DNA from: Xylanimicrobium pachnodae JCM 13526 = NBRC 107786
GTDB lineage: Bacteria; Actinomycetota; Actinomycetes; Actinomycetales; Cellulomonadaceae
NCBI GenBank assembly: GCA_001592145.1
Contig: BCWJ01000005.1
Span: 186,001 to 250,000 of the forward strand
Reading direction: 5' to 3'
Length of the DNA stretch: 64,000 nt
A program made the translations under genes and the position numbers. Under the pieces are notes generated by a model. It worked only from the letters and a program-made list of their open reading frames with translations, had not been told where the DNA came from and searched no databases. Within the stretch, counting starts at the first letter, position 1. Every line of letters starts with the position of its first letter. Of this stretch, positions 8,954-17,475 are shown one piece after another.

Positions 8954-10225
8954 ATGGCACGGGGTGGTGTGGTCGGCGCGGCGGTGGTGTGCGTGCTGCT
9001 GGTCGCCGGGTGCAGCCCGGTGGCGGACGAGCCGGGCCCGGCATCGACCACCGCGGGACCCGCCATGTCCGAGGCGGAGGGGACGCCCGACTCGACGGCA
9101 GCGACACCCGGTGACGCGACCGGGCCGGTGACCGCCACCGTCACCACCGTCGCCCGGGACCTACCCGCGCCGTGGGGCCTGGCGCCGCTGCCCGACGGGC
9201 GGTTCCTGGTCACGTTGCGCGACGAGGCGCGCGTCGTCGTCGTCGGCCGGGACGGGACGGTGACGCCGGTGACCGGGGCCGGGGCCGACCAGCTCCGGGC
9301 ACAGACGGTTCCGCAGGGGGAGGGCGGGCTGCTCGGGGTCGCCGTGGCCCCCGGTCAGGGCCGGTCGGCGTCGGACCTGACCGTGTACCTGTACCGGACC
9401 GGGCACGACGACAACGCCGTCGTGCGCGGCTCGTTCGATGCGAACCGGGCCGTGCTGGGTGAGCTGACCACGGTGCTGGACGGCATCGCCAGCGCCGGGA
9501 ACCATAACGGCGGGCGGCTCGCGTTCGGGCCGGACGGGATGCTGTACGTGACCACGGGGGACGCCGGGTACTCGCCGCTCGGTCAGGACCCGGAGTCGCT
9601 GGGCGGCAAGATCCTGCGGATCACGCCCGACGGCGACCCCGCGCCCGGCAACCCGGCGCTCGGTGGTCAGGGGGAGGCTTCGCCGGTGTGGAGCCTGGGG
9701 CACCGCAACGTGCAGGGCATCGGGTGGGATGCCGCGGGGAACATGCTGGCCAGCGAGTTCGGGCAGGACACCTGGGACGAGCTCAACGTGATCCTGCCGG
9801 GCCACAACTACGGCTGGCCCGTGGTGGAAGGGGCCGGTGACCAGGACGGCGAGGGCGCCGCGACGGGGCAGCCGCTGACCGGCCCGCTCGTGCAGGACGG
9901 GTTCACGCGCCCGCTCATGGTGTGGCCCACGAGCGAGGCGTCGCCGTCGGGCCTGGCGGTCACGGCCGACGCCGTCTACCTCGCATCGCTGCGCGGCGCG
10001 CGGCTGTGGCGGGTGCCGCTGCTCCCGGCCGAGTCGGGGGCGGCGTCGGAGGGCGGCGTGCAGGTGGGACCCGCGCAGGCGCTCGTGACCGACCAGGGGC
10101 GGCTGCGCGCCGTCGTCGCCGACGACGACGGGACCCTGTGGGTGCTGACGAACAATACGGACGGGCGCGGCGGGCCGCGCGATGGCGACGACCGGTTGCT
10201 CCACGTGGTGATCACGCCGGAATGA
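8954..10225 (+). CDS. PQQ-dependent sugar dehydrogenase (GSDH-type) lipoprotein
   Basis: A 423-residue exported lipoprotein: a hydrophobic signal followed by the lipobox LVAGC with Cys about residue 20, then a Ser/Thr/Pro linker (20-60) and a glucose/sorbosone-dehydrogenase six-bladed propeller. Family motifs include LPAPWGLAPLPDGRFLVT, GEGGLLGVAVAP, NHNGGRLAFGPDGMLYVT and GHRNVQGIGWD; the His in the NHNGG segment corresponds to the catalytic base of the family. Such enzymes oxidise aldoses outside the membrane with PQQ. No PQQ synthesis genes are in the window, so the cofactor, if used, must come from elsewhere. ATG 8954 is followed by a canonical signal peptide, fixing the start. Confidence 0.88.
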   Translation: MARGGVVGAAVVCVLLVAGCSPVADEPGPASTTAGPAMSEAEGTPDSTAATPGDATGPVTATVTTVARDLPAPWGLAPLPDGRFLVTLRDEARVVVVGRDGTVTPVTGAGADQLRAQTVPQGEGGLLGVAVAPGQGRSASDLTVYLYRTGHDDNAVVRGSFDANRAVLGELTTVLDGIASAGNHNGGRLAFGPDGMLYVTTGDAGYSPLGQDPESLGGKILRITPDGDPAPGNPALGGQGEASPVWSLGHRNVQGIGWDAAGNMLASEFGQDTWDELNVILPGHNYGWPVVEGAGDQDGEGAATGQPLTGPLVQDGFTRPLMVWPTSEASPSGLAVTADAVYLASLRGARLWRVPLLPAESGAASEGGVQVGPAQALVTDQGRLRAVVADDDGTLWVLTNNTDGRGGPRDGDDRLLHVVITPE

Positions 10226-10240
10226 GGTGCGCGGCGCAAC

Positions 10241-10246
10241 TACGAT
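10241..10246 (+). promoter_or_regulatory. Leaderless-type -10 box of metG
   Basis: TACGAT lies exactly six bases before the ATG of metG at 10253, the spacing expected when transcription starts at the first base of the start codon. No ribosome site precedes the gene. Confidence 0.55.
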
Positions 10247-10252
10247 GTGCGC

Positions 10253-11866
10253 ATGCCCGCGAAGCCGTTCTACCTGACGACGCCGATCTACTACGTCAAC
10301 GACGCCCCGCACATCGGGCACGCGTACACCACGGTGGCGGCGGACGTCATCACCCGGTGGCACCGGCAGCGCCAGGAGGACGTCTGGTTCCTGACGGGCA
10401 CCGACGAGCACGGCGAGAAGGTGCTGCGGACCGCGCAGGCCAACGGCGTCAGCCCGCAGGAGTGGGCGGACCGGCTGGTGGAGTCCGCGTGGAAGCCCGT
10501 GCTGCAGACGCTCGACGTGCGCAACGACGACTTCATCCGCACCACGGAGGCCCGCCACGAGTCCGCGGTGCAGGCGTTCCTGACGGACCTGCACGACAAG
10601 GGCGAGATCTACCAGGGCAACTACGAGGGCCCGTACTGCGTGGGCTGCGAGGAGTACAAGCTCCCGGGTGACCTGGTGGACGGCACGGGCGAGTTCGAGG
10701 GGCAGAAGGTGTGCCCCATCCACCTCAAGCCGGTGGAGATGCTCGCCGAGCAGAACTACTTCTTCCGCATGAGCGCGTACGCCGACCGGCTGCTCGCCCT
10801 GTACGAGGAGCACCCGGAGTTCGTGCAGCCGGCGTCGGCGCGCAACGAGGTGATCGGGTTCGTCAAGCAGGGCCTGCAGGACCTGTCGATCTCCCGGTCC
10901 ACGTTCGACTGGGGCGTGCCCATCCCGTGGGACGCCAGCCACGTGCTCTACGTGTGGTTCGACGCGCTGCTCAACTACATGACCGCGGTGGGCTACGGGG
11001 CCGACGACGCCGCCGCGCGCGTCCGGTTCGAGGAGCTGTGGCCTGCGAACGTGCACCTGGTGGGCAAGGACATCCTGCGGTTCCACGCCGTCATCTGGCC
11101 GGCCATGCTCATGGCGGCCGGGCTGCCGCTGCCGCAGCAGGTGTTCGCGCACGGCTGGCTGCTGGTGGGCGGCGAGAAGATGAGCAAGTCCCGCCTGACC
11201 GGTATCGCGCCGTCCGACATCATCGACACGTTCGGCTCCGACGCGTTCCGCTACTACTTCATGCGGACCATCGCTTTTGGCGGCGACGGCTCGTTCTCCT
11301 GGGAGGACATGGTCGCGCGGTACAACGGCGAGCTGGCCAACGGGTTCGGCAACCTGGCCTCGCGCGTGGCCGCCATGGTGGGTAAGTACTTCGGCGGGTC
11401 GCTGCCCGCGGCGGGCGAACGCACCGAGCTGGAGTCCGACCTCGAGGCCGTGGCCGCCAAGGCCGTGGCCGACGCCGAGGCCGCCATGGACAAGCTGGCC
11501 ATCCACGACGCCGTCGCGGCGGTGTGGACCCTGGTGGACGCCGCCAACGGGTACCTCACCGAGACGCAGCCGTGGAAGGTGGCCAAGGAGCCGGGCGAGA
11601 CCGACGCGTCCGGCGCGGGTGTCGCGGGCGGCCGCCTGGCCACCTCGCTGGTCACGGCGGTCGAGGCGCTGCGGGCGCTCGCGGTGCTGCTGCACCCCGT
11701 GACCCCGCAGGCGGCGCAGGGCCTGTGGGAGCTGCTCGGTGCGGAGCCCGCGCTGGGCGCGCTGGCCGACCAGCCCGTGGCGTCCGCGGCGTCGTTCGGG
11801 GTGCTCCCCGCGGGGACGACGATCACCAAGGGCGCGGCCCTGTTCCCGCGCCTCGAAGAGGACTGA
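10253..11866 (+). CDS. metG: Methionine-tRNA ligase
   Basis: A 537-residue class I aminoacyl-tRNA synthetase that charges tRNA-Met. The HIGH motif appears as PHIGHAYT near residue 18 and the KMSKS loop as GEKMSKSRL. The connective-peptide knuckle carries a CVGC pair and a later CPIH. An anticodon-binding helical domain fills the C-terminal third; there is no C-terminal tRNA-binding appendix. Followed by tatD and the Rpf-type genes, the usual actinobacterial order metG-tatD-rpf-ksgA-ispE. Probably translated from a leaderless mRNA. Confidence 0.97.
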   Translation: MPAKPFYLTTPIYYVNDAPHIGHAYTTVAADVITRWHRQRQEDVWFLTGTDEHGEKVLRTAQANGVSPQEWADRLVESAWKPVLQTLDVRNDDFIRTTEARHESAVQAFLTDLHDKGEIYQGNYEGPYCVGCEEYKLPGDLVDGTGEFEGQKVCPIHLKPVEMLAEQNYFFRMSAYADRLLALYEEHPEFVQPASARNEVIGFVKQGLQDLSISRSTFDWGVPIPWDASHVLYVWFDALLNYMTAVGYGADDAAARVRFEELWPANVHLVGKDILRFHAVIWPAMLMAAGLPLPQQVFAHGWLLVGGEKMSKSRLTGIAPSDIIDTFGSDAFRYYFMRTIAFGGDGSFSWEDMVARYNGELANGFGNLASRVAAMVGKYFGGSLPAAGERTELESDLEAVAAKAVADAEAAMDKLAIHDAVAAVWTLVDAANGYLTETQPWKVAKEPGETDASGAGVAGGRLATSLVTAVEALRALAVLLHPVTPQAAQGLWELLGAEPALGALADQPVASAASFGVLPAGTTITKGAALFPRLEED

Positions 11867-11930
11867 CCACGGTGGGTGGACGGCCGGGCGCTCCGGGCGA
11901 CGGCCAGGCGGCGTGAGCGGACGGTAGGAG

Positions 11931-12848
11931 ATGGCGAGGACTCGCGAGCGGGGCTTTCCCGCCGACCCGGTGACGCTGCCCGTCCCCGTCGCGGACAACC
12001 ACACGCACCTGGAGTCGATCGCCGGGGTGCTCGCGGACGGCGTGGCCGCCCCCACGGTGGCGGAGCACGTCGCGCGGGCGGCCGCCGCGGGCGTGGACCG
12101 CATCGTGCAGGTGGGCTGCGACCTGCCGAGCGCCCGGTGGACCGACGCGCTGCTGCGCTCGGGGGAGCACCCCGCGATCGTGGGCGCCGTCGCCATCCAC
12201 CCGAACGAGGCGGTGCTGCACGCGGACGCCCACGACGTCGGCCCCGACGGGCAGTCCTACGAGCGCGCCGAGCACCACCTGGTGCCGCTCGACGACGCGA
12301 TCGCGCAGATCGGTGAGATCGCCGCGGCCAACCCGCGCGTGCGGGCCATCGGCGAGACGGGCCTCGACTACTTCCGTACCGGTGAGCGTGGCGCCGTTGT
12401 ACAACGCGCTGCGTTCCGTGCCCACCTGGCGCTCGCCAAGGAGCTGGGCCTGCCCGTCCAGATCCATGACCGCGACGCGCACGACGACGTCGTGGCCGTG
12501 CTGCTGGCCGACGGCGCCCCGGAACGCACCGTGTTCCACTGCTTCTCGGGCGACGTCGAGCTGGCCCGGGTGGCCGCCGAGCACGGCTGGTACCTCAGCT
12601 TCGCCGGCCCGGTGACGTACAAGGCCAACGAGCACCTGCGCGAGGCGCTGCGCGAGGTTCCGCTCGAGCTCGTGCTGGTCGAGACGGACGCGCCCTACCT
12701 CACGCCGCACCCGTTCCGGGGGCAGCCGAACGCGCCCTACGCCGTCGCCCACACCGTGCGGGCCATGGCCCAGATCGTGGAACGCCCGCTGGAGCAGGTC
12801 TGCGCCCGGGTGAGCGCGACGTCTCAGGACGTGTACGGGCGCTGGTAA
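11931..12848 (+). CDS. tatD: TatD family metal-dependent hydrolase
   Basis: A 305-residue amidohydrolase-fold TatD nuclease. Metal ligands are recognisable: DNHTHLES (the HxH pair), the Glu in AIGETGLDYF, the His residues in PVQIHDRDAH and VFHCFSG, and the Asp in VETDAPYLTP. Homologues are Mg-dependent exonucleases acting on single-stranded ends in DNA repair. The ATG at 11931 is immediately preceded by GGTAGGAG, unusually close for a ribosome site, so the true start could lie elsewhere; residues 1-20 precede the usual family start. Sits between metG and the G5-domain genes. Confidence 0.93.
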   Translation: MARTRERGFPADPVTLPVPVADNHTHLESIAGVLADGVAAPTVAEHVARAAAAGVDRIVQVGCDLPSARWTDALLRSGEHPAIVGAVAIHPNEAVLHADAHDVGPDGQSYERAEHHLVPLDDAIAQIGEIAAANPRVRAIGETGLDYFRTGERGAVVQRAAFRAHLALAKELGLPVQIHDRDAHDDVVAVLLADGAPERTVFHCFSGDVELARVAAEHGWYLSFAGPVTYKANEHLREALREVPLELVLVETDAPYLTPHPFRGQPNAPYAVAHTVRAMAQIVERPLEQVCARVSATSQDVYGRW

Positions 12849-12865
12849 CTGCCCGCCCGGGGCGC

Positions 12866-12871
12866 TACGGT
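12866..12871 (+). promoter_or_regulatory. TACGGT -10-like box at first G5/Rpf-type gene
   Basis: TACGGT followed by C is the same hexamer found upstream of the next three paralogous genes, but here it lies only three bases before ATG 12875 and nine before GTG 12881. If it is active, the transcript is leaderless and translation probably begins at GTG 12881. Confidence 0.4.
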
Positions 12872-12874
12872 CTG

Positions 12875-14167
12875 ATGCCCGTGGGCAGATCACGGCGCGC
12901 CGTCGCGCATGCACATCGCGCCACCCGGGCGACGCGTGATCGGGCGACGCGGAGTGCGGGTACGCGCAGCGCCAGCGATCCCGGGGGCCGCGCCCGCACC
13001 GTCGTACCGCGGGCGAGCCACCCCGCCGGAGCCACCCGCCGCCTGCTCCAGGTGACGGTCGCCCTCAGCCTGGTCGGCGGCACCGCGGGCCTCGCGAGCT
13101 CGCACAAGACGGTGACGATCGACGTGGACGGCCAGATCCGCCGGGTCTCCGCGTACGGGCGCACCGTGGGCGACGTGCTCGACTTCCAGCACATCGCCGT
13201 CGCGCGCGGTGACATGGTGACGCCGGTGTCGACGTCGAACGCTCGGGACGGGGCGACGATCGTGGTGCGGTCCGCGCACCAGGTCACGCTGGAGGTCGAC
13301 GGCGCGACGACGACGTTCACGACCACAGCGCTGACCGTCGGGGACCTGATCTCGGCGCTGGGCGCGCGTGGCGACGGGGCCGTGGCGACGGCGTCACGCT
13401 CGCAGGTGCTGGACGGCGACCTGGTGCGCGTCTCCACCCTGAAGACCGTCACCGTGGTGGTGGACGGCGCCGCCATGCCCATCCGCACCACGCGCGCCTC
13501 GGTGCGCGACGTGCTGAGCGACGCCGGGATCACGCTCCAGGACGGCGACACGACGTCGGTGCCGCTGGGTGCTGCGGCCGCGGACGGCATGGTGGTGTTC
13601 GTGGCGCGCGGCTCCGTCGGCGCGGACTCGGTCACGGAGGTGGTGCCGTTCGAGACGCGCACCATCGAGGAGCCCGCGCTGCCGCAGGGGTACCGGCGGG
13701 TGCGCACCGCGGGCCGGCCCGGGGAGGCGACCACCGTCTACGCGACCAAGCTCGCGGCCGGGGCAGAGGTGGAGCGCCAGATCGTCTCGCAGACCGTGAC
13801 GCGCCAGCCGGTCGACGAGGTGGTCGTGGTGGGCACCAAGGACCCCGCCACGATCACGGTGGACCCCGGCTCGTCGAAGGCCACGGCACGCGCGCTGGCC
13901 GCCGAACGGGGCTGGGCCGACGACCAGTTCGGGTGCCTCGACAGCCTGTGGACCAAGGAGTCGGGGTGGCGGGTGACCGCCGAGAACCGGTCGTCAGGGG
14001 CGTACGGCATCCCGCAGGCCCTGCCGGGCAGCAAGATGGCCACGGTCGCCAACGACTGGCGCACCAACCCCACCACGCAGATCACCTGGGGCCTGGGCTA
14101 CATCGCCGCCCGGTACGGGACACCGTGCGTCGCCTGGGAGCACTCGATCGCGCAGGGCTGGTACTGA
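12875..14167 (+). CDS. G5/DUF348 cell-wall protein with transglycosylase-type C-terminus
   Basis: A 430-residue exported protein, first of four tandem paralogues. A very basic N-terminus (about 55 residues) leads to one membrane/signal segment (LLQVTVALSLVGGTAGLASS). Three DUF348 repeats follow, starting near SHKTVTIDVDGQIRRVSAYG, then a G5 domain (around FETRTIEEPALPQGYRRV). The end is a lysozyme-like domain of the aggregation-promoting-factor/SLT type with catalytic Glu in LWTKESGWRV and the motif SSGAYGIPQALPGSKM, finishing in GWY. G5/DUF348 resembles mycobacterial RpfB, but the catalytic domain is not the Rpf domain. Predicted to cleave peptidoglycan glycan strands at the cell surface. 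GTG 12881 is an alternative start. Confidence 0.88.
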   Translation: MPVGRSRRAVAHAHRATRATRDRATRSAGTRSASDPGGRARTVVPRASHPAGATRRLLQVTVALSLVGGTAGLASSHKTVTIDVDGQIRRVSAYGRTVGDVLDFQHIAVARGDMVTPVSTSNARDGATIVVRSAHQVTLEVDGATTTFTTTALTVGDLISALGARGDGAVATASRSQVLDGDLVRVSTLKTVTVVVDGAAMPIRTTRASVRDVLSDAGITLQDGDTTSVPLGAAAADGMVVFVARGSVGADSVTEVVPFETRTIEEPALPQGYRRVRTAGRPGEATTVYATKLAAGAEVERQIVSQTVTRQPVDEVVVVGTKDPATITVDPGSSKATARALAAERGWADDQFGCLDSLWTKESGWRVTAENRSSGAYGIPQALPGSKMATVANDWRTNPTTQITWGLGYIAARYGTPCVAWEHSIAQGWY

Positions 14168-14202
14168 CCGCGGCAGCGATCCACCCGGAACGCGCCACCG
14201 GC

Positions 14203-14231
14203 TTGGCCCCTGAGGCGCGTCTCGTTACGGT
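14203..14231 (+). promoter_or_regulatory. Promoter of second Rpf-type gene (TTGGCC-17-TACGGT)
   Basis: TTGGCC (14203-14208) and TACGGT (14226-14231) are separated by exactly 17 bp, and the -10 is embedded in GTTACGGTC, identical to the promoters at 15772 and 17229. The leader to GTG 14306 would be about 70 bases. Confidence 0.65.
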
Positions 14232-14305
14232 CGTCGCCGCCCTGTACCCAGCCGTCCTGGCCCGCCTGAGGGCTGCCCTGGCCGGCGCGACAGTCAAGGA
14301 CCTGC

Positions 14306-15730
14306 GTGCCCCACGCCGACGAACCGACGCCCGACTCGACGCCTGTCACCGACCAGCTCCCCGCGGTGTGCCCCACCCTGTCGGGCGCCACGACGCCGCG
14401 CGCCACGACGCCGCGCGCCACACCGCCGCGCACCACACCGCCGCCCACCACGGCGCTGCCGGCGGTTCCGCCCGCAGCGACGACGCGCGCCGGACGCGGC
14501 GGACGCCGTCGCACGCGGGTGGCGGCCATCGTGGCGGTGACGGCGCTCGCGGCGGGTGCGGGTGCCGGCGCGGTCGCCTCGGCGCACAAGACCGTCACCC
14601 TGGACGTGCACGGTGAGGTCACGACCGTCTCCACGTTCGCGGGGTCGGCGCAGGGTGTGCTGAACGCCCACGACATCGCGCTCGGCGAGCACGACACCGT
14701 GTCGCTCGCCCTGGACGCCCCGCTGCGTGACGGCGACGAGATCGTGGTGCGGTACGCGAGCGAGGTGACCGTCGAGACGGACGGCGAGGTTGAGACCCGC
14801 TGGGTGGCCGTGCTGGACGCCGACGAGGCGCTGCGTGAGCTGATGGTCCGCGGGCGGGACGTGCGCCTGGTCGCGTCGCGGTCGGGTGACCGCCGCGAGC
14901 TGCCGTTGCCGCTGCTGGCCGACGGCGGCCGGATCGACGTCGTGGTGGACGGTGAGCGGCACGCGTTGGCCTACGAGGACACGGGCCTGCCCGCCCTGCT
15001 CGCGGGGGCCGGGATCGAGGTCGGCGAGGACGACCTGGTCTCCGTGGTCGCCTCCGAGTCGCTGCCCGACCTGCCCGAGCCGGAGGCGGTGACCGCCGAC
15101 GACCCGCAGGACGAGGTAGCGCAGGACGAGGTCGCGCAGGACGAGGTCGCGCAGGACGGCGCCGCTCTGGACGCGGCCGAGCACCCGGAGCGTGCCGCGG
15201 TCGCCGTCGTCATCCAGCGTGTGGTGACGCAGGAGGAGACGACGACGATGCCGCTGCCGTTCGGGCGCACCGAGCGGGACGACCCGCAGCGGTTCGAGGA
15301 CCTGCGCCCGCGGGTGGTGCAGGCGGGGGCTGAGGGGCTGCGCACGATCGTGGACCTCGTGACCCGGGTCGACGGCGTGGAGACGGAGCGCGTGCGCGTC
15401 TCGCAGGACGAGGTGGCGCCTGTCGAGGAGATCGTCGCGATCGGCACGCGCGCCCGCCCGGCGCCGCCCGCGCCCGCCTCGGCGGTGGGCGGCGACGTGT
15501 GGGCGCGGCTGGCGCAGTGCGAGTCCGGGGGGCGGCCGGACGCCGTCTCGCCGGGGGGCCGGTTCCACGGCCTGTACCAGTTCTCGGTGGCGACCTGGCA
15601 GTCCGTGGGTGGCACGGGCCTGCCCTCACAGGCGTCGCCGGCCGAGCAGCGGATGCGCGCCGAGATGCTCCAGGCGCGCTCGGGATGGGGACAGTGGCCG
15701 TCCTGTGCTCGACGGCTGGGTCTGCTGTAG
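14306..15730 (+). CDS. Resuscitation-promoting factor, G5/DUF348 with Rpf domain
   Basis: A 474-residue RpfB-like muralytic enzyme. After a Thr/Pro-rich N-terminus and one signal/membrane segment (VAAIVAVTALAAGAGAGAVA) come DUF348 repeats, a G5 domain and a C-terminal Rpf (transglycosylase-like) domain with catalytic Glu in LAQCESGG and the segment GLYQFSVATWQSVGG. Rpf proteins cleave peptidoglycan and stimulate regrowth of dormant actinobacteria. A DEVAQ repeat in the linker is encoded by three 15-bp units at 15113-15157. GTG 14306 is preceded by CAAGGA at suitable spacing. Sits in the four-gene paralogous array with its own conserved promoter. Confidence 0.92.
   Translation: MPHADEPTPDSTPVTDQLPAVCPTLSGATTPRATTPRATPPRTTPPPTTALPAVPPAATTRAGRGGRRRTRVAAIVAVTALAAGAGAGAVASAHKTVTLDVHGEVTTVSTFAGSAQGVLNAHDIALGEHDTVSLALDAPLRDGDEIVVRYASEVTVETDGEVETRWVAVLDADEALRELMVRGRDVRLVASRSGDRRELPLPLLADGGRIDVVVDGERHALAYEDTGLPALLAGAGIEVGEDDLVSVVASESLPDLPEPEAVTADDPQDEVAQDEVAQDEVAQDGAALDAAEHPERAAVAVVIQRVVTQEETTTMPLPFGRTERDDPQRFEDLRPRVVQAGAEGLRTIVDLVTRVDGVETERVRVSQDEVAPVEEIVAIGTRARPAPPAPASAVGGDVWARLAQCESGGRPDAVSPGGRFHGLYQFSVATWQSVGGTGLPSQASPAEQRMRAEMLQARSGWGQWPSCARRLGLL
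15113..15157. repeat. 15-bp in-frame tandem repeat, three copies
   Basis: Three near-identical units of GAGGTCGCGCAGGAC encode a repeated EVAQD segment in the linker of the second Rpf-type protein. Likely length-variable between strains. Confidence 0.8.
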
Positions 15731-15771
15731 CTCAGATTCCGGGGCAAACCCCCGCAGAGCGATCGCACGAG

Positions 15772-15800
15772 TTGGCGAAAGGTCACGATGCGGTTACGGT
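15772..15800 (+). promoter_or_regulatory. Promoter of third Rpf-type gene (TTGGCG-17-TACGGT)
   Basis: TTGGCG (15772-15777) and TACGGT (15795-15800) are 17 bp apart, with the -10 again in GTTACGGTC. A short GGGG-CAAA-CCCC hairpin (about 15741-15752) precedes it and may end transcription of the upstream gene. Confidence 0.65.
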
Positions 15801-15869
15801 CGCGGAGCACCTGCACGAGAACGCTGCGCCCGGAGACCCGGGTCGCGCGTCACGAGAGCAAGGACGAGC

Positions 15870-17156
15870 GTGACCGGTTTCGAGAGCACCACCCCCGTTC
15901 AGCAGACCAGCACTGTTCAGCAGGCCAGCCCTGCTTCGCCGACCAGCGGTGGGCGCCCGGCGCGGCCCCGGCGTCGGCGCCGCGTGGTCCTGGCCGCCGT
16001 CGCGGCCGCCGCGCTCGTCGCGGGCGGCGGGACGGCCGCGCTGGCCGCGGCGCACAAGACGGTGAGCCTCGACGTCGACGGCAAGGTCACCCAGGTGTCC
16101 ACGTTCGCCGGGTCCGTCGAGGGTCTGCTGGACGCGCAGGGCGTGCGGCTCGGGGAGCGCGACGTCGTCTCGCCCAGCCCCGACGCCCGGGTGGTGGACG
16201 GCGGCGACGTCGTGGTCCGGTTTGCGCGGCAGCTCACGCTGGAGGCGGACGGCGATCGCGCCAAGGTGTGGGTCGCGGCGCTCGACGCGGGCGACGCGCT
16301 GACCCGCCTGGCCGATCGTGGCGGCGACGTGCGACTCGTGGCCTCCCGCTCGGGTGACCGCGTCTCGCTGCCGATCCGGCTCGCGGCCGGTGGCGGCGCC
16401 GTCGAGGTACGGGCCGACGGCGAGAGCCGCATCGTGGCGGACGTCGGTGACGGGGTCGAGGCCGTGCTCGCGGCGGCAGACGTCACGGTGGACGAGGACG
16501 ATCTGGTGGGCGTCGAGCCCGTGCGCGGCGCGAAGGCGAGCGTGGCGGTCGTGGTGCAGCGCGTGGAGACGAAGGACGTGACCACGGAGTCGGCCCTGCC
16601 GTTCGCGACCGTCCAGCAGGAGGACCCGCAGCGGTACAAGGACCTGGACCCGAAGGTCGTCCAGGCGGGCGTGGAAGGGGTGCACACGCGCGTCGAGCGC
16701 GTCACCACCGTGGACGGCGTCGAGACCGAGCGCGTGCTCGTCTCCGAGGAGGACACCACGGCTCCGGTCGACGAGGTCGTGGCGGTCGGGACGCGCGAGC
16801 GGCCGGCCCCGGCCCCGGCCCCCGCGGCGTCCACGAGCAGCACCTCGGGGGGCACGACGGCGGGTACCTCGGCGGGCACGACAGCGGCCCCGGCCCCGGC
16901 CCCCGCGGCGCCGTCGGGAGACGTCTGGGCGCAGCTCGCCCAGTGCGAGTCCGGCGGGCGGGTGGATGCCGTGTCCGCGAACGGTCTGTACTACGGCCTC
17001 TACCAGTTCTCGGTGGGCACGTGGCAGGCGATGGGTGGCAGCGGCCTGCCGTCGCAGGCGTCCGCGGAGGAGCAGACGCAGCGCGCTCAGGCGCTCCAGG
17101 CGCGATCGGGCTGGGGCCAGTGGCCCGCATGCGCCCGCAAGCTCGGGCTGCTCTGA
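15870..17156 (+). CDS. Resuscitation-promoting factor, G5/DUF348 with Rpf domain
   Basis: A 428-residue paralogue of the preceding gene. Start GTG 15870 follows AAGGA by five bases. N-terminal Gln/Thr-rich stretch, signal/membrane segment (VVLAAVAAAALVAGGGTAAL), DUF348 repeats from AAHKTVSLDVDGKVTQVSTF, G5 domain, an Ala/Pro/Thr-rich linker (about residues 310-350), then the Rpf domain with catalytic Glu in LAQCESGGRV and GLYQFSVGTWQAMGG. The closest relative in the window is the gene just upstream; both end in LGLL. Predicted secreted muralytic enzyme; a role in regrowth or division is inferred from the family. Confidence 0.92.
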   Translation: MTGFESTTPVQQTSTVQQASPASPTSGGRPARPRRRRRVVLAAVAAAALVAGGGTAALAAAHKTVSLDVDGKVTQVSTFAGSVEGLLDAQGVRLGERDVVSPSPDARVVDGGDVVVRFARQLTLEADGDRAKVWVAALDAGDALTRLADRGGDVRLVASRSGDRVSLPIRLAAGGGAVEVRADGESRIVADVGDGVEAVLAAADVTVDEDDLVGVEPVRGAKASVAVVVQRVETKDVTTESALPFATVQQEDPQRYKDLDPKVVQAGVEGVHTRVERVTTVDGVETERVLVSEEDTTAPVDEVVAVGTRERPAPAPAPAASTSSTSGGTTAGTSAGTTAAPAPAPAAPSGDVWAQLAQCESGGRVDAVSANGLYYGLYQFSVGTWQAMGGSGLPSQASAEEQTQRAQALQARSGWGQWPACARKLGLL

Positions 17157-17475
17157 CCGGACGCCACCGCGACACGCCGTCAGCGCCCCCTGAGTTGTGT
17201 GGTCTTTCGCACAATGAGGTGTCGTCGTTTGGTGACTGATAACGGATCGGTTACGGTCAGGTGTCCTCGACGGGCCTCCGGTCCGTCAGCCACCGCCCCG
17301 AGCGGTGTGTGAGGACCAGGCCCCCGACCCCGGGCCGCGACCGCCGGATCGACCGGTCGAGTCCCGCACACCTCACCGGTGTCCACCTGTGCCCGCAGCG
17401 GCGCAGCACGCGGGAAGTCCCCTAGCGGACCGTGCTCGACGGCTCGTGCCCGGAGACCACGACGTCTGGACCCTT
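17157..17475 (+). promoter_or_regulatory. Long leader of fourth Rpf-type gene, with promoter TTGGTG-17-TACGGT
   Basis: TTGGTG (17229-17234) and TACGGT (17252-17257) are 17 bp apart, matching the promoters of the two preceding genes. About 215 bases then separate the presumed transcription start from GTG 17476. This leader holds a perfect hairpin, CACCGC-CCCGA-GCGGTG (17291-17307), and other GC-rich inverted segments. I looked for the conserved blocks of the c-di-AMP (ydaO-type) riboswitch that often precedes rpf genes and did not find them. A start further upstream, within this leader and in frame, is possible. Confidence 0.55.

Noticed and set aside
9161-12196. A 1011-codon open frame on the minus strand across the sugar dehydrogenase, metG and tatD
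   Set aside because: It is the GC-rich shadow of three well-supported plus-strand genes; its translation is Arg/His/Gly-rich with no domain.
15731-17475. Possible c-di-AMP (ydaO-type) riboswitch upstream of the rpf genes
   Set aside because: The conserved GGGGAACC, GGGGTGAATC and CCCGA...CAGCTAAC-like blocks are absent; only short unrelated similarities such as GTCCGTCAGCCAC were found.
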